Below are positions 41,853 through 50,686 of a stretch of DNA of 64,000 nt, in pieces. The DNA is taken from assembly GCF_001315015.1 (NCBI RefSeq), contig NZ_CP012916.1, positions 698,001 to 762,000 on the forward strand, read 5' to 3'. How positions within the stretch are numbered: the first letter of the stretch is position 1; every line of letters begins with the position of its first letter. The DNA comes from Azospirillum brasilense. Lineage in GTDB: Bacteria; Pseudomonadota; Alphaproteobacteria; Azospirillales; Azospirillaceae. The notes under the pieces are model-generated. The model ran no database searches and was not told the DNA's origin. It saw only the letters and a list, made by a program, of their open reading frames with translations. The position numbers and the translations under genes were made by a program.

Positions 41853-41895
41853 AAGCCAAGGCCCGATGTCAGAACCGGACCTTGGCTTCGGTTTT
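41853..41895 (+). terminator. Large-loop hairpin followed by GGTTTTG
   Basis: AAGCCAAGG and CCTTGGCTT close an 18-nt loop and are followed by CGGTTTTGTGT. It lies about 85 bp before the dehydrogenase ATG, so partial termination or attenuation is possible. Confidence 0.4.
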
Positions 41896-41979
41896 GTGTC
41901 GGTAAAATTGATCTGAGAAATACGGCGCGAATAACGGTGAAACCTCTACGAACAAGAGAGTCGGAAAAGGAGACGTCTT

Positions 41980-43374
41980 ATGTCGAGCAATGAGTTTGCC
42001 GACCTGTTGGTGAGCGGGGGTTCGGTCGGCACGTCCGGCATTCCGGAAGCTCTGGCGACGCTGGAGTCGAAGATCGCGGCGGGCACCGCCAGCGTCGGCG
42101 TCATCGGCCTGGGTTACGTCGGCCTGCCTCTGGCGCGGCTGTTCGCGCGGGCCGGCTTCTCGGTGACGGGCTTTGACATCGATCCGGAAAAGGTCGCCAG
42201 CCTGAACGGCGGCACCTCCTACATCGGCACCGTGTCGACCGACGAGGTCCGCGGGATGATCGAGGAGGGCCGCTTCACGGCCACGGCGAACTTCCAGTCG
42301 CTGGCCGACATGGACGCCATCGTCATCTGCGTGCCGACCCCGCTGACTCGCAACCGCGAGCCGGACATGAGCTGCATCGAGGTCACCACCCGGCAGATCG
42401 CCCAGGTGATGCGCCCCGGCCAGCTGATCGTCCTGGAATCGACCACCTACCCCGGCACGACGCGCGAGGTCGTGCGCCCGATCCTGGAGAAGACCGGCCT
42501 CGTCAGCGGCACGGACTTCCTGCTGGCCTTCTCGCCGGAGCGCGAGGACCCGGGCAATGAGACCTTCACCACCGCCCGCATCCCGAAGATCGTCGGTGGC
42601 GAGGACCCCAACGCCCTGCGCATCGCCTGCTCGATGTACGGCCGCGCGCTGGAGCGCGTGATCCCGGTCTCGTCGCTGGAAGCGGCCGAGGCGGTGAAGC
42701 TGACCGAGAACATCTTCCGCTGCGTCAACATCGCCCTCGTCAACGAGCTGAAGGTCGTTTACGACGCGATGGGCATCGACGTCTGGGAAGTGATCGAGGG
42801 CGCCAAGACCAAGCCCTTCGGCTACATGCCCTTCTACCCCGGCCCCGGCCTGGGCGGCCACTGCATCCCGATCGACCCCTTCTACCTGACCTGGAAGGCC
42901 CGCGAGTTCGACGTTGCCACCCGCTTCATCGAGCTGGCCGGCGAAATCAACACCCGCATGCCGCATTATGTGGTGGAGCGGCTGTCCCAGGCCATGGACT
43001 CCAAGCTGGGCCGCGCGCTGCGCGGGTCGCGCATCCTCGTTCTGGGCGTCGCCTACAAGAAGAACATCGAGGACATGCGCGAAAGCCCGGCGCTGAAGAT
43101 CATCGATCTTCTGCAGGACCGCGGCTGCGAGGTCTTCTACTACGACCCGCATGTGCCGGAGCTGCCGGAGACGCGCCGCCTCGCCCGCATGGCCGGCACG
43201 CCGTCGGTCGCGCTGGAGGAGATCCGGGACGGCGCCTTCGACGCGGCGATCCTGTGCACCGACCACGACTCCTTCGATCTGAAGGCTTTCCTGGACGGGC
43301 TGCCGCTGATCGTCGACACCCGCAACGCCTTCGGCAAGGCGGGCATCGTCGACGAGAAGATCGTGAAGGGCTGA
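41980..43374 (+). CDS. Nucleotide-sugar 6-dehydrogenase (WbpA/WecC type)
   Basis: 464 residues. The NAD motif GVIGLGYVGLPLARLF is at about 38-54, and the active-site cysteine is Cys295 in GPGLGGHCIPIDPFYL. The GGHCIPIDP form points to UDP-N-acetylhexosamine dehydrogenases rather than UDP-glucose dehydrogenase (GGSCFPKD). It makes UDP-HexNAc uronic acid or a similar donor, giving the polymer negative charge. The C-terminal domain (GVAYKKNIEDMRESPALKI) closes the substrate site. Its own leader carries a hairpin. The kinase gene follows after 43 bp. Confidence 0.9.
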   Translation: MSSNEFADLLVSGGSVGTSGIPEALATLESKIAAGTASVGVIGLGYVGLPLARLFARAGFSVTGFDIDPEKVASLNGGTSYIGTVSTDEVRGMIEEGRFTATANFQSLADMDAIVICVPTPLTRNREPDMSCIEVTTRQIAQVMRPGQLIVLESTTYPGTTREVVRPILEKTGLVSGTDFLLAFSPEREDPGNETFTTARIPKIVGGEDPNALRIACSMYGRALERVIPVSSLEAAEAVKLTENIFRCVNIALVNELKVVYDAMGIDVWEVIEGAKTKPFGYMPFYPGPGLGGHCIPIDPFYLTWKAREFDVATRFIELAGEINTRMPHYVVERLSQAMDSKLGRALRGSRILVLGVAYKKNIEDMRESPALKIIDLLQDRGCEVFYYDPHVPELPETRRLARMAGTPSVALEEIRDGAFDAAILCTDHDSFDLKAFLDGLPLIVDTRNAFGKAGIVDEKIVKG

Positions 43375-43417
43375 CCGCCGGCCTGGACCCTAACCGACCG
43401 ATCCTCAGGAGAATGGG

Positions 43418-45670
43418 ATGGCCGCGTACACTCATGTAGACGGAGCCCTGGGGTCCGAAGCCAGCACCCGGGAGGTCGCGCTCCGCGACCTCCTCCAGGT
43501 GCTGCGCCGGCGCCGGAGCACGATCATCGCCAGCGTCCTGTGCTGCACCGCGCTGGCCACCACCGGTGCCCTGCTCTATGAGCCGCGGTTCACCAGCCAG
43601 GCCGTGCTCATCATCGACCCGCGCACGACGGAGGTCACGGACATCAACGCCGTGATCTCCAACCTGCCGCGCGAGGCGGCGGCGATCCGGACCGAAATCG
43701 ACATGATCACCTCCACCGCCACCGCCGCCAAGGTGGTGGACCGGCTGGGGCTGGTCCATGACCCGGAGTTCAACGGCGCCATCGAGCGGCCTTCGGCCAT
43801 CGACCGGGCCATCGCTGGGATCAACGACACCATCGGCTACGATCTGTCGCCGCTGCAACAGCAGATCACCGGCTATCTGAACTCCGCCGGAATCGGCGTC
43901 AAGGAGCCGACGACTGCGGAGAAGGAGCGCGCCGCCGTCATCGCGGACGTTCGCCGCGGCCTGTCGGCGACCAGCGACGCCCAGTCCTACACCATCCTCG
44001 TCTCTTTCAAGGCGAAGGAGGCGGAGAAGGCGGCCCGCATCGCCAACGCCTTCGTGGACGAGTATCTGCGCGATCAGCTCCAGACCAAGAAGGACGTCAA
44101 CCAGCAAGCCAACAAGTGGCTGGAGGACCGCATCAACGAGCTGCGCGCCCAGGTCGAGGTGTCGGACAAGGCGGTGCAGGACTACCGCGCGCAGCAGGGC
44201 CTCGTGCTCGGCAGCGCCGGCGGCGAGACCTTCCTGTCGCAGCAGTTGGCCGAGCTGAACCGCGCCCTGGTCGTCGCCCAGACGGAGCGCGGCCGGGCGG
44301 AGGCGCGGGCGCAGAACGCCCGGATCGTCGCGCGCAGCCCGACCCAGGGCAACGCGGCGGAAATCCTCGGCTCGCCGCTGATCCAGCGGCTGGGCGAGGA
44401 GGAGTCGGGCATCGCGCGCCGGCTCGCCGAATACCGCACCCGCTATGGCGACCAGCATCCGGCGGTTCAGGCCTACGTCAACCAGTTGACGAACCTGCGC
44501 CAGAAGATGCGCGAGGAAGCCACCAAGATCATGGCGGTCATCAACAACGAGGTCGAGATCGCCCGCGCCCGCGAGCGCGAGCTTGAGGCCGCGCTGAAGA
44601 AGCTGACCGCCGAAACCGCAGGCGAGCTGGGCGCCAACGTCCGTCTCGCCCAGCTGCAGCGCGAAGCCGACGCCAACCGCCGCGTCTATGAAGGGCTGCT
44701 CCAGCGTCTCGTCGAAACGCGCGAGCAGGACGACCTTCAGCAGCGCGACGCCCGCGTCGTGTCCTTGGCGGAACCGCCGCTGGAGCCGTCGACGCCGGGC
44801 AAGAAGCTGTTCGTCGGCGGCGGTCTGGCCGTGGGCCTGCTGATCGGCATGTTCCTGGCCTTCCTGCGCGACCATCTGAACAAGACGTTCCGCAACACCC
44901 AGCATGTGGAGGAGACGATCGGCGTGCCGGCCATCGGGCTGGTGCCGTCCCTGCCGCATCACAAGAACGCCAAGCCGGAAGACTATGTCCTCGACCGTCC
45001 GCGGTCGGAGTACAGCGAGGCGGTGCGCGCCATCGGCGTGTCGCTCTACGCCCGCGGCGCCCTGAACACCGGCTCCGTGGTGATGGTCACCTCCGCCGTT
45101 CCCGGCGAGGGGAAGACCACCGTCTGCCTGACCCTGGCGCGCATGCTGGCGGCGTCCGGCCGTAGGGTGCTGCTTCTGGAATGCGACCTGCGCTGCCCGC
45201 GCATCGGGAACGTGCTGGGCGACAACGCCCCGGGCGACCTGAGCGACCTGATCGTCGGCAAGGCGGAATGGCAGGACGTGGTCCAGGTGGATGGCCGCAG
45301 CGGACTGCACTACGTCGTCGGCCGCCCGCATTGCGACCACCCGCAGGAGCTTCTGGGGTCGGAGAAGCTGGCGAGCATCATCAAGTTCGCCTCGCTCGAA
45401 TACGACTGCGTCATCCTCGACACCCCGCCGATGGCGGTCGTGGCGGACGCGGGCGTGCTGACCCGGTCGGCAACGGAATGCCTGTTCGTGGTGCGCTGGG
45501 AACAGACACCGCGCGCCGTCGTCCAGCGGGCCATCGAGCGGCTGACCGAGCTGGGCCGCGACGTGACCAGCGTCGTGCTGAGCCGGGTGGACCTGAAGAA
45601 GCTGGCCCGCACCGACGCGTCGGAAGAGGCCTACGGCATGAACGAGGCGCGCCGCTACTACACGCGCTGA
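43418..45670 (+). CDS. Wzc-type chain-length regulator and tyrosine autokinase
   Basis: 750 residues. The N-terminal Wzz domain has a first membrane helix at about 37-55 (STIIASVLCCTALATTGALLY) and a long coiled-coil periplasmic part. A second helix near 465-485 (LFVGGGLAVGLLIGMFLAFL) leads to the cytoplasmic BY-kinase: Walker A VPGEGKTT near residue 562, Walker A' LLLECDLRCPRIG and Walker B DCVILDTPPM. The tail YGMNEARRYYTR holds the tyrosines for autophosphorylation, fewer than in E. coli Wzc. It controls polymerisation and export by Wzy and Wza. No phosphatase (Wzb) gene is in the locus. Confidence 0.93.
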   Translation: MAAYTHVDGALGSEASTREVALRDLLQVLRRRRSTIIASVLCCTALATTGALLYEPRFTSQAVLIIDPRTTEVTDINAVISNLPREAAAIRTEIDMITSTATAAKVVDRLGLVHDPEFNGAIERPSAIDRAIAGINDTIGYDLSPLQQQITGYLNSAGIGVKEPTTAEKERAAVIADVRRGLSATSDAQSYTILVSFKAKEAEKAARIANAFVDEYLRDQLQTKKDVNQQANKWLEDRINELRAQVEVSDKAVQDYRAQQGLVLGSAGGETFLSQQLAELNRALVVAQTERGRAEARAQNARIVARSPTQGNAAEILGSPLIQRLGEEESGIARRLAEYRTRYGDQHPAVQAYVNQLTNLRQKMREEATKIMAVINNEVEIARARERELEAALKKLTAETAGELGANVRLAQLQREADANRRVYEGLLQRLVETREQDDLQQRDARVVSLAEPPLEPSTPGKKLFVGGGLAVGLLIGMFLAFLRDHLNKTFRNTQHVEETIGVPAIGLVPSLPHHKNAKPEDYVLDRPRSEYSEAVRAIGVSLYARGALNTGSVVMVTSAVPGEGKTTVCLTLARMLAASGRRVLLLECDLRCPRIGNVLGDNAPGDLSDLIVGKAEWQDVVQVDGRSGLHYVVGRPHCDHPQELLGSEKLASIIKFASLEYDCVILDTPPMAVVADAGVLTRSATECLFVVRWEQTPRAVVQRAIERLTELGRDVTSVVLSRVDLKKLARTDASEEAYGMNEARRYYTR

Positions 45671-45768
45671 CCATGACGTGACGGCGGAAACGCCCGGCGC
45701 CCCGGCGGCCGGGCGTTTCCGTACCCCAAGGGACGCGTTGGTCCTGGGGGGTTCATCGGGGGAACAGG

Positions 45769-47199
45769 ATGAGTGCAACGCCATTTCCGCGAAACCGAGC
45801 CGCTCTGGTGGCGGCGCCCGCTGTGGACGCGCCGCCCGCCCGGCCACGGACGCCGCTCCTGCGCAGCGCGGCCGATCTCACGCCCAGCCTGTTCGATCAG
45901 GTGGTGTGCGCGATCGGCCTGATCCTGCTGTGGGACGCGCTGCTGTCGGTGATGATGTCCGCGCCCTCGCAGCGCTTCATCCTGCGCGCGGGCGGCGCGC
46001 CGGAATCCTCCGGCGACACCATCAAGCAGCTCATCTTCGCCGGCCTCTACGCCACGGCCCTGCTGCGGATCGTGATGCTCCACGGCGTGCGGGCCTTCCG
46101 CTATCTCAGCATTCCCATGGCGCTCATGGTGGTGCTGGCCATCGCGTCCAGCCAATGGTCGCATGACCCGTCGCTGACCATCCGCCGCAGCGTGGCCCTG
46201 GTCGGCACGACCATCTTCGGCCTCTATGTCGGCCTGTCCTACGGCGAGGTCGCGCTCGCCCGGCTGATCCACCGCGCGGTCTTCGTGCTGGCGGTGCTGA
46301 GCGCACTTCTGGCGGTCGGCCTGCCGAGCTACGGTCTGATGCCGGCGGAGCAGGGGTCGCAATGGCGCGGCGTCTTCTCCCACAAGAACGGCCTGGGCGA
46401 CGCCATGGCCTTCGGCCTGACCGCCGGGCTGTTCGTCCTGCGCTCCCGTCCGGTGACCGACACCATGGCGCTGGTCTGGCGGCTGGGCACCTTCGCCATC
46501 ATGGCCGGCTGTCTCGCCATGTCGGGCTCCGCCACGGCGCTGATCGTCGCCACGGCCGGCATGACCCTGGTGATGCTGGTCACCCACCGGCAGGACGCCG
46601 GGTCGCTGGCGCTGGAGCTGTACGGCGGCACCATGGTCATCATGCTGGCCGCCATCTTCGCGCTGCTGAACCTGGAAAGCATCACCGCCCTGCTCGGCCG
46701 CGACATCACGCTGACCGGGCGCACGCTGATCTGGGACTTTGCGATCCGGATGATCGAGCAGCAGCCGGTGCTGGGCTACGGCTTCAGCGCCTTCTGGTCG
46801 GGTCTGGACGCGCCGGGGGCGCTGTTCTGGCGCACCTCGGGCCGCTTCGACATCCACGCCCACAACGGCTTCATCCAGACGACGCTCGATGTTGGCCTGC
46901 TCGGCCTCGGCCTCTTCCTGGTGGCCTATGCGATCTACCTGTCGCGCATCGCCCGGATCGTCCCGGTCGACCGCAGCGGGGCGGCGCGTTGGCACATCGT
47001 CTTCGCCATGATGCTTCTGCTGGGCAACGTCGCGGAAAGCAGCCTGCTGATCCAGAACGGCCTGCTGTGGTTCCTCTTCACCGCCTTCCAGACGCGGCTG
47101 GCCAAGACGGTCCACGCCCACGCCCTGACCCCGCGTCCGGCGGCGGGACGGCGGCCCAAGCTGCAGAACGGCATCCCGGTTGCGGAGTCGCGGTCATGA
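45769..47199 (+). CDS. O-antigen ligase/polymerase family membrane protein (Wzy-like)
   Basis: 476 residues with about ten membrane helices and the conserved large periplasmic loop. The O-antigen ligase (Wzy_C) signature region is seen as QWRGVFSHKNGLGDAMAF and HAHNGFIQTTLDVGLLGLG. In this setting it is best read as the polymerase that joins repeat units at the periplasmic face. WaaL ligases share the fold, so the ligase alternative remains. The stop overlaps the start of the flippase gene by four bases. Confidence 0.88.
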   Translation: MSATPFPRNRAALVAAPAVDAPPARPRTPLLRSAADLTPSLFDQVVCAIGLILLWDALLSVMMSAPSQRFILRAGGAPESSGDTIKQLIFAGLYATALLRIVMLHGVRAFRYLSIPMALMVVLAIASSQWSHDPSLTIRRSVALVGTTIFGLYVGLSYGEVALARLIHRAVFVLAVLSALLAVGLPSYGLMPAEQGSQWRGVFSHKNGLGDAMAFGLTAGLFVLRSRPVTDTMALVWRLGTFAIMAGCLAMSGSATALIVATAGMTLVMLVTHRQDAGSLALELYGGTMVIMLAAIFALLNLESITALLGRDITLTGRTLIWDFAIRMIEQQPVLGYGFSAFWSGLDAPGALFWRTSGRFDIHAHNGFIQTTLDVGLLGLGLFLVAYAIYLSRIARIVPVDRSGAARWHIVFAMMLLLGNVAESSLLIQNGLLWFLFTAFQTRLAKTVHAHALTPRPAAGRRPKLQNGIPVAESRS

Positions 47200-48629
47200 T
47201 GTCGAGCGGCTTCGCCTTCTTCGCGACCCGGATCGCCGTCGGCATCCTGGGCTTTGCCGCGGTCGCGGTCTTCTCGCGCATCGTCACGCCGGAGGCCTAC
47301 GGCCATTACGCCCTGGTCATGGCGGCGGCGGCGGCGATCAACGCCTGCGGCTTCTCCTGGATGGGCCTGTTCGTCCTGCGCAAATGCGGCGGCGACGCGG
47401 CGGAGCGGGACGCCTGGCTCTCCACCGTGGTCACCGCCTTCCTGGTGGTGGCCTGCGGGGTGCTCGCCATCCTGGGCGCGGTGGTCGCCTTCTATCCGGG
47501 CATGAACGGCATCGACTATGTGCTGTATCTGCCGGTCATCGCGATCCTGATCTCCTGGTTCGACCTGTCGATCCAGATGTCGCGGGCGCGGCTGAAGGGC
47601 TCGGTCTTCGCGGCCAAGTCCTTCGCCAAGGCGCTGTTCGGGCTGGCGCTCGGCTCCGCCTTCGTGCTGATCGGCTGGAAGGAGGAGGGGCTGCTGCTCG
47701 GCACCAGCATCGGCTTCCTGCTGGTCACCGCGATCTGGCTGCGTTCCGACCTCAAGGGCATCTCGCTGCGCTGGCCGGCGCGGGAGAGGGTCGGCCTGCT
47801 GCTGACCTTCGGCGGCCCGTTGATGCTGAGCCTGATGGTGGGCTGGGCGCTCGATTTCGCCGACCGCTTCCTGATCTACTGGTTCATCGGCGAGGCGGCG
47901 GCCGGCGCCTACGCCATGGCCTTCGACCTCGCCAAGCAGCCGATCATGCTGGTGGCCTCGGCGGCCTCGCTGGTCACGCTGCCGATGGCGTCGCGCGCCT
48001 TCGACAGCGCCGGCCCGCGCGCCGCGCGGCCGATCATGGCGCAGAACCTGACGATCCTGCTGCTGGTCTGCCTGCCGCTGGTGCTCATGGAGGTGATCTC
48101 CGCCCAGGGCATCGTCGGGCTGCTGCTCGGCGAGGCGTACCGCGAGACCGGTGCGGCGATCATGCCGCTCGTCGCCCTGTCGGTCTTCATCAGCATCCTG
48201 CGCATCTATCACTTCGACCTGTCGCTGCACCTGACCAAGAAGACCGGCTACATCCTGAAGCTGACCATGCTGACGGCGGTGCTGAACGTCGGCGCCAACC
48301 TGTTCCTGATCCCGCGCTTCGGGGTGATCGGGGCGGCCTACGGCTCGCTGGCGGCCCAGCTCGGCTGGGTGGTGGCCGCGGCCATCCTGATGCCGCGCGC
48401 CGGCGTGCTGGCGGTGCCGGTGAAGGATCTTCTGAAGGTGACCACCGCCGCCCTGCTCTTCGCCGCCGGGCTGAAGATCGCGGCGATGGAAAGCGACCTG
48501 CTGCTCGTCCAGCTCACCCCGGCGGGCAGCCTCTATCTGCTGGCCTTGGCCGTGCTCAACCCCGCCAACCTGATGGGTCAGGTGCGGATCGCGCTGGCCC
48601 GGCTGAAACGCACCCGATCCCCGGCATGA
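47196..48629 (+). CDS. Wzx-type polysaccharide flippase
   Basis: 477 residues with 12 or more membrane helices, starting at an ATG-ATG pair (MMSSGFAFFATRIAVGILGF). The MATE/MurJ-like pattern of paired helices is clear: EAYGHYALVMAAAAAINACG near the start and VGWALDFADRFLIYWFIGE in the middle. It flips lipid-linked repeat units across the inner membrane for Wzy. It is tightly coupled to the polymerase gene upstream. The GT2 gene follows after 35 bp. Confidence 0.9.
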   Translation: MMSSGFAFFATRIAVGILGFAAVAVFSRIVTPEAYGHYALVMAAAAAINACGFSWMGLFVLRKCGGDAAERDAWLSTVVTAFLVVACGVLAILGAVVAFYPGMNGIDYVLYLPVIAILISWFDLSIQMSRARLKGSVFAAKSFAKALFGLALGSAFVLIGWKEEGLLLGTSIGFLLVTAIWLRSDLKGISLRWPARERVGLLLTFGGPLMLSLMVGWALDFADRFLIYWFIGEAAAGAYAMAFDLAKQPIMLVASAASLVTLPMASRAFDSAGPRAARPIMAQNLTILLLVCLPLVLMEVISAQGIVGLLLGEAYRETGAAIMPLVALSVFISILRIYHFDLSLHLTKKTGYILKLTMLTAVLNVGANLFLIPRFGVIGAAYGSLAAQLGWVVAAAILMPRAGVLAVPVKDLLKVTTAALLFAAGLKIAAMESDLLLVQLTPAGSLYLLALAVLNPANLMGQVRIALARLKRTRSPA

Positions 48630-48664
48630 ACACCATGAACAGGCGTGAGGAAGGAACAGGCACC

Positions 48665-49588
48665 ATGTCGAAAAAGCTGGTGGTTTGCGTGTGCACCTAC
48701 CGCAGGCCGAAGGATCTTCACCGCACGTTGCTGTCGCTGGAGGGGCTGACCTTCAACCCCGACGCCCCGCTGGACGTCGAAGTGCTGGTGGTGGACAACG
48801 ACCCGGCGCGCTCCGCCGAACCGCTGTGCCGCGAGATGGCGCAGGACTGGCGCTTCCCCATCCGCTACGCGGCGGAGCCGGTGCCGGGCATTCCGGCCGC
48901 CCGCAACCGCTGCCTGGACGAGACCACGGACGCCGACCTGATCGCCTTCATCGACGATGACGAGGTGGCGAGCCCCGGCTGGCTGGACTGGCTGGTGACC
49001 GCCATGGAGCGCACCGGCGCCGCCGTGGTCGCCGGCCCCGTCCTGCCGATCTACGAGAAGCGCCCCCCCGACTGGCTGACCAAGGGCCGCTTCCACGACC
49101 TGCAGCGCATGCCCACGGGCAGCGAGCCCGCCTATTGCGCCACCGGCAACGTGCTGTTCCGCCGCTCCATCCTGAAGGGCGGCGTCCGCTTCGACCCGGA
49201 GCTGAGCCTGTCCGGCGGCAGCGACGTGCTGTTCTTCGAGCAGATCCGCCGCCAGGGCCACCGCATCGTCTGGTGCGACGAGGCGACCATCGAGGAGCAT
49301 GTGCCGGCCAGCCGCATGACCGCGCGCTGGATCCTGCGCCGCGCCTTCCGGCTCGGCACCTGCGTGTCGCTGACCGAGGCCAAGCTGAACGGCCAGCGCC
49401 GCACGCTGGTGAAGCGCTCCACGCTCGGCCTCGCGCACATCGCGCTGAACCTTGCTGCCCTGCCGCTGGTGCCGATGGTGATGGCCTTCGACACGAGCTG
49501 GCCGATCCGCCGTCTCCAGAAGATCTGCGTCGGCAGCGGCTATCTCTACGGCCTGATGGGCTTCCAATATCTGGAGTACAAGCGATGA
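48665..49588 (+). CDS. Family 2 glycosyltransferase
   Basis: 307 residues from the ATG at 48665, with AGGAAGG upstream; an earlier ATG at 48626 is possible. The GT-A fold shows VVCVCTYRRPKDLHRTLLSL and the acidic motif AFIDDDEVASPGW, with GGSDVLFFEQIRRQGHRIVWC in the acceptor half. A hydrophobic stretch near 265-285 (HIALNLAALPLVPMVMAF) may touch the membrane. The stop overlaps the next gene's start (ATGA). Confidence 0.92.
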   Translation: MSKKLVVCVCTYRRPKDLHRTLLSLEGLTFNPDAPLDVEVLVVDNDPARSAEPLCREMAQDWRFPIRYAAEPVPGIPAARNRCLDETTDADLIAFIDDDEVASPGWLDWLVTAMERTGAAVVAGPVLPIYEKRPPDWLTKGRFHDLQRMPTGSEPAYCATGNVLFRRSILKGGVRFDPELSLSGGSDVLFFEQIRRQGHRIVWCDEATIEEHVPASRMTARWILRRAFRLGTCVSLTEAKLNGQRRTLVKRSTLGLAHIALNLAALPLVPMVMAFDTSWPIRRLQKICVGSGYLYGLMGFQYLEYKR

Positions 49589-50556
49589 AGGACGCGGACA
49601 TGAAGGGCGGGGCGGCGGAAGCCCCGCCCGTCACCGTCAGCGCGGTCATCCCGACGCGCAACCGCCCGCATCTCGTGCTGAACGCCGTGGAGAGCGTGCG
49701 CGCCCAGACGATCAAGGACCTGGAGATCGTCGTCGTCGTCGACGGGCCGGACCCCGCCACCGTCGCCGCCCTGGAAGCGGTGGAGGACCGCCGCCTGCGC
49801 ATCGTGCAGAACCCGGCCTCGCTCGGCCCCGCGGGGGCGCGCAACGCTGGTGTGCAGGCGGCGCTCGGCGAGTGGATCGCCTTCCTCGACGACGACGATT
49901 CCTGGGCGCCGGAGAAGCTGGAACGGCAGCTCGCCGCCGCCAAGGCGTCGGGCGCCACGCTGCCGGTGGTGTCGTGCAGCACCAGCGTCAGCATCGGCGA
50001 GCGCCGCTACGTCTGGCCGCAGCGCCGGCCGGAGCCGGGCGAGCCGATCAGCGACTATCTGATCGACCGCCGCAGCCCGCTGTCCCGCCCCGGCTATCTC
50101 GCCACCCCGACGATCATGGTGCCGCGCTCGCTGGCGCTCGCCGTGCCGATGCCGGACTACCGGCATTTCGAGGATTGGGGCTGGCTGTTCCGCGCGCTCG
50201 ACCAGCCGGGGGCGGAGTTGGTGTTCGTCGACGAGCCGCTGTGCTTCGTGGAGATCGACGAGGGGCGCGCCTCGCTGCATTCGGTGGACGACTGGCGGCA
50301 AGCCTTCGAGTGGGCGCGCACGCACCGTCCGCTGATGACCGGCAACGCCTATGCCGCCTTCCTGATGACCAAGGTCGTCGGCATGGCCCGCCGCGAGGGC
50401 GACTGGAACGCCGTGCGCCGCCTGCTGGCCGAGGCGACGCGGGCGGGCGATCCGAAGATGCGGCATTACCTGATGTTCTTCGGAACCTGCGTGGTGCCGC
50501 CGTCCTTCCACCGCCGGGTGCGCGCGGCGACTCATTCGGACGCCGCGACGGCGTGA
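49585..50556 (+). CDS. Family 2 glycosyltransferase
   Basis: 323 residues. The fold opens with VSAVIPTRNRPHLVLNAVESV and has AFLDDDDSWAPEKLERQ as the metal/nucleotide motif. HFEDWGWLFRALDQPG marks the acceptor part. It is the last gene of the EPS operon and is coupled to the previous GT2. A REP-like repeat follows, probably ending the transcript. Confidence 0.92.
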   Translation: MKDADMKGGAAEAPPVTVSAVIPTRNRPHLVLNAVESVRAQTIKDLEIVVVVDGPDPATVAALEAVEDRRLRIVQNPASLGPAGARNAGVQAALGEWIAFLDDDDSWAPEKLERQLAAAKASGATLPVVSCSTSVSIGERRYVWPQRRPEPGEPISDYLIDRRSPLSRPGYLATPTIMVPRSLALAVPMPDYRHFEDWGWLFRALDQPGAELVFVDEPLCFVEIDEGRASLHSVDDWRQAFEWARTHRPLMTGNAYAAFLMTKVVGMARREGDWNAVRRLLAEATRAGDPKMRHYLMFFGTCVVPPSFHRRVRAATHSDAATA

Positions 50557-50578
50557 GGGCCCAGGGCGGGCGAAGTTT

Positions 50579-50669
50579 TGCCCCCTCCCCTGCCCTCCCC
50601 CGCTTCGCAGGGGAGGGAGAATAGTCCCCTCCCCTGCGTTAGCGGGGGAGGGTTAGGGAGGGGGCAATG
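50579..50669. repeat. REP-like mosaic repeat at the end of the EPS operon
   Basis: TTGCCCCCTCCCCTGCC pairs with GGGAGGGGGCAA at the outer ends. Inside, CCCCGCTTCGCAGGGGAGGG and CCCCTCCCCTGCGTTAGCGG form two further hairpins. It separates the last GT2 gene from the convergent AEC transporter gene and likely ends both transcripts. Confidence 0.75.
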
Positions 50670-50686
50670 ACACCCCCCTCCCCTCT

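Larger units (their letters stand above)
41576..41979. other. 404-bp gene-free region with two strong hairpins
   Basis: Contains CTTTCGGGATG-GT-CATCCCGAAAG (41671-41694) and AAGCCAAGG (41853-41861) / CCTTGGCTT (41880-41888). AT content is above the local average. The first may end transcription of the acyltransferase gene; the second lies ahead of the dehydrogenase gene and could be a terminator or control hairpin. No small ORF stands out. Confidence 0.6.

Noticed and set aside
41980..43374. Calling the dehydrogenase UDP-glucose 6-dehydrogenase (ugd)
   Set aside because: The active-site block is GGHCIPIDP, as in UDP-HexNAc dehydrogenases, not GGSCFPKD.
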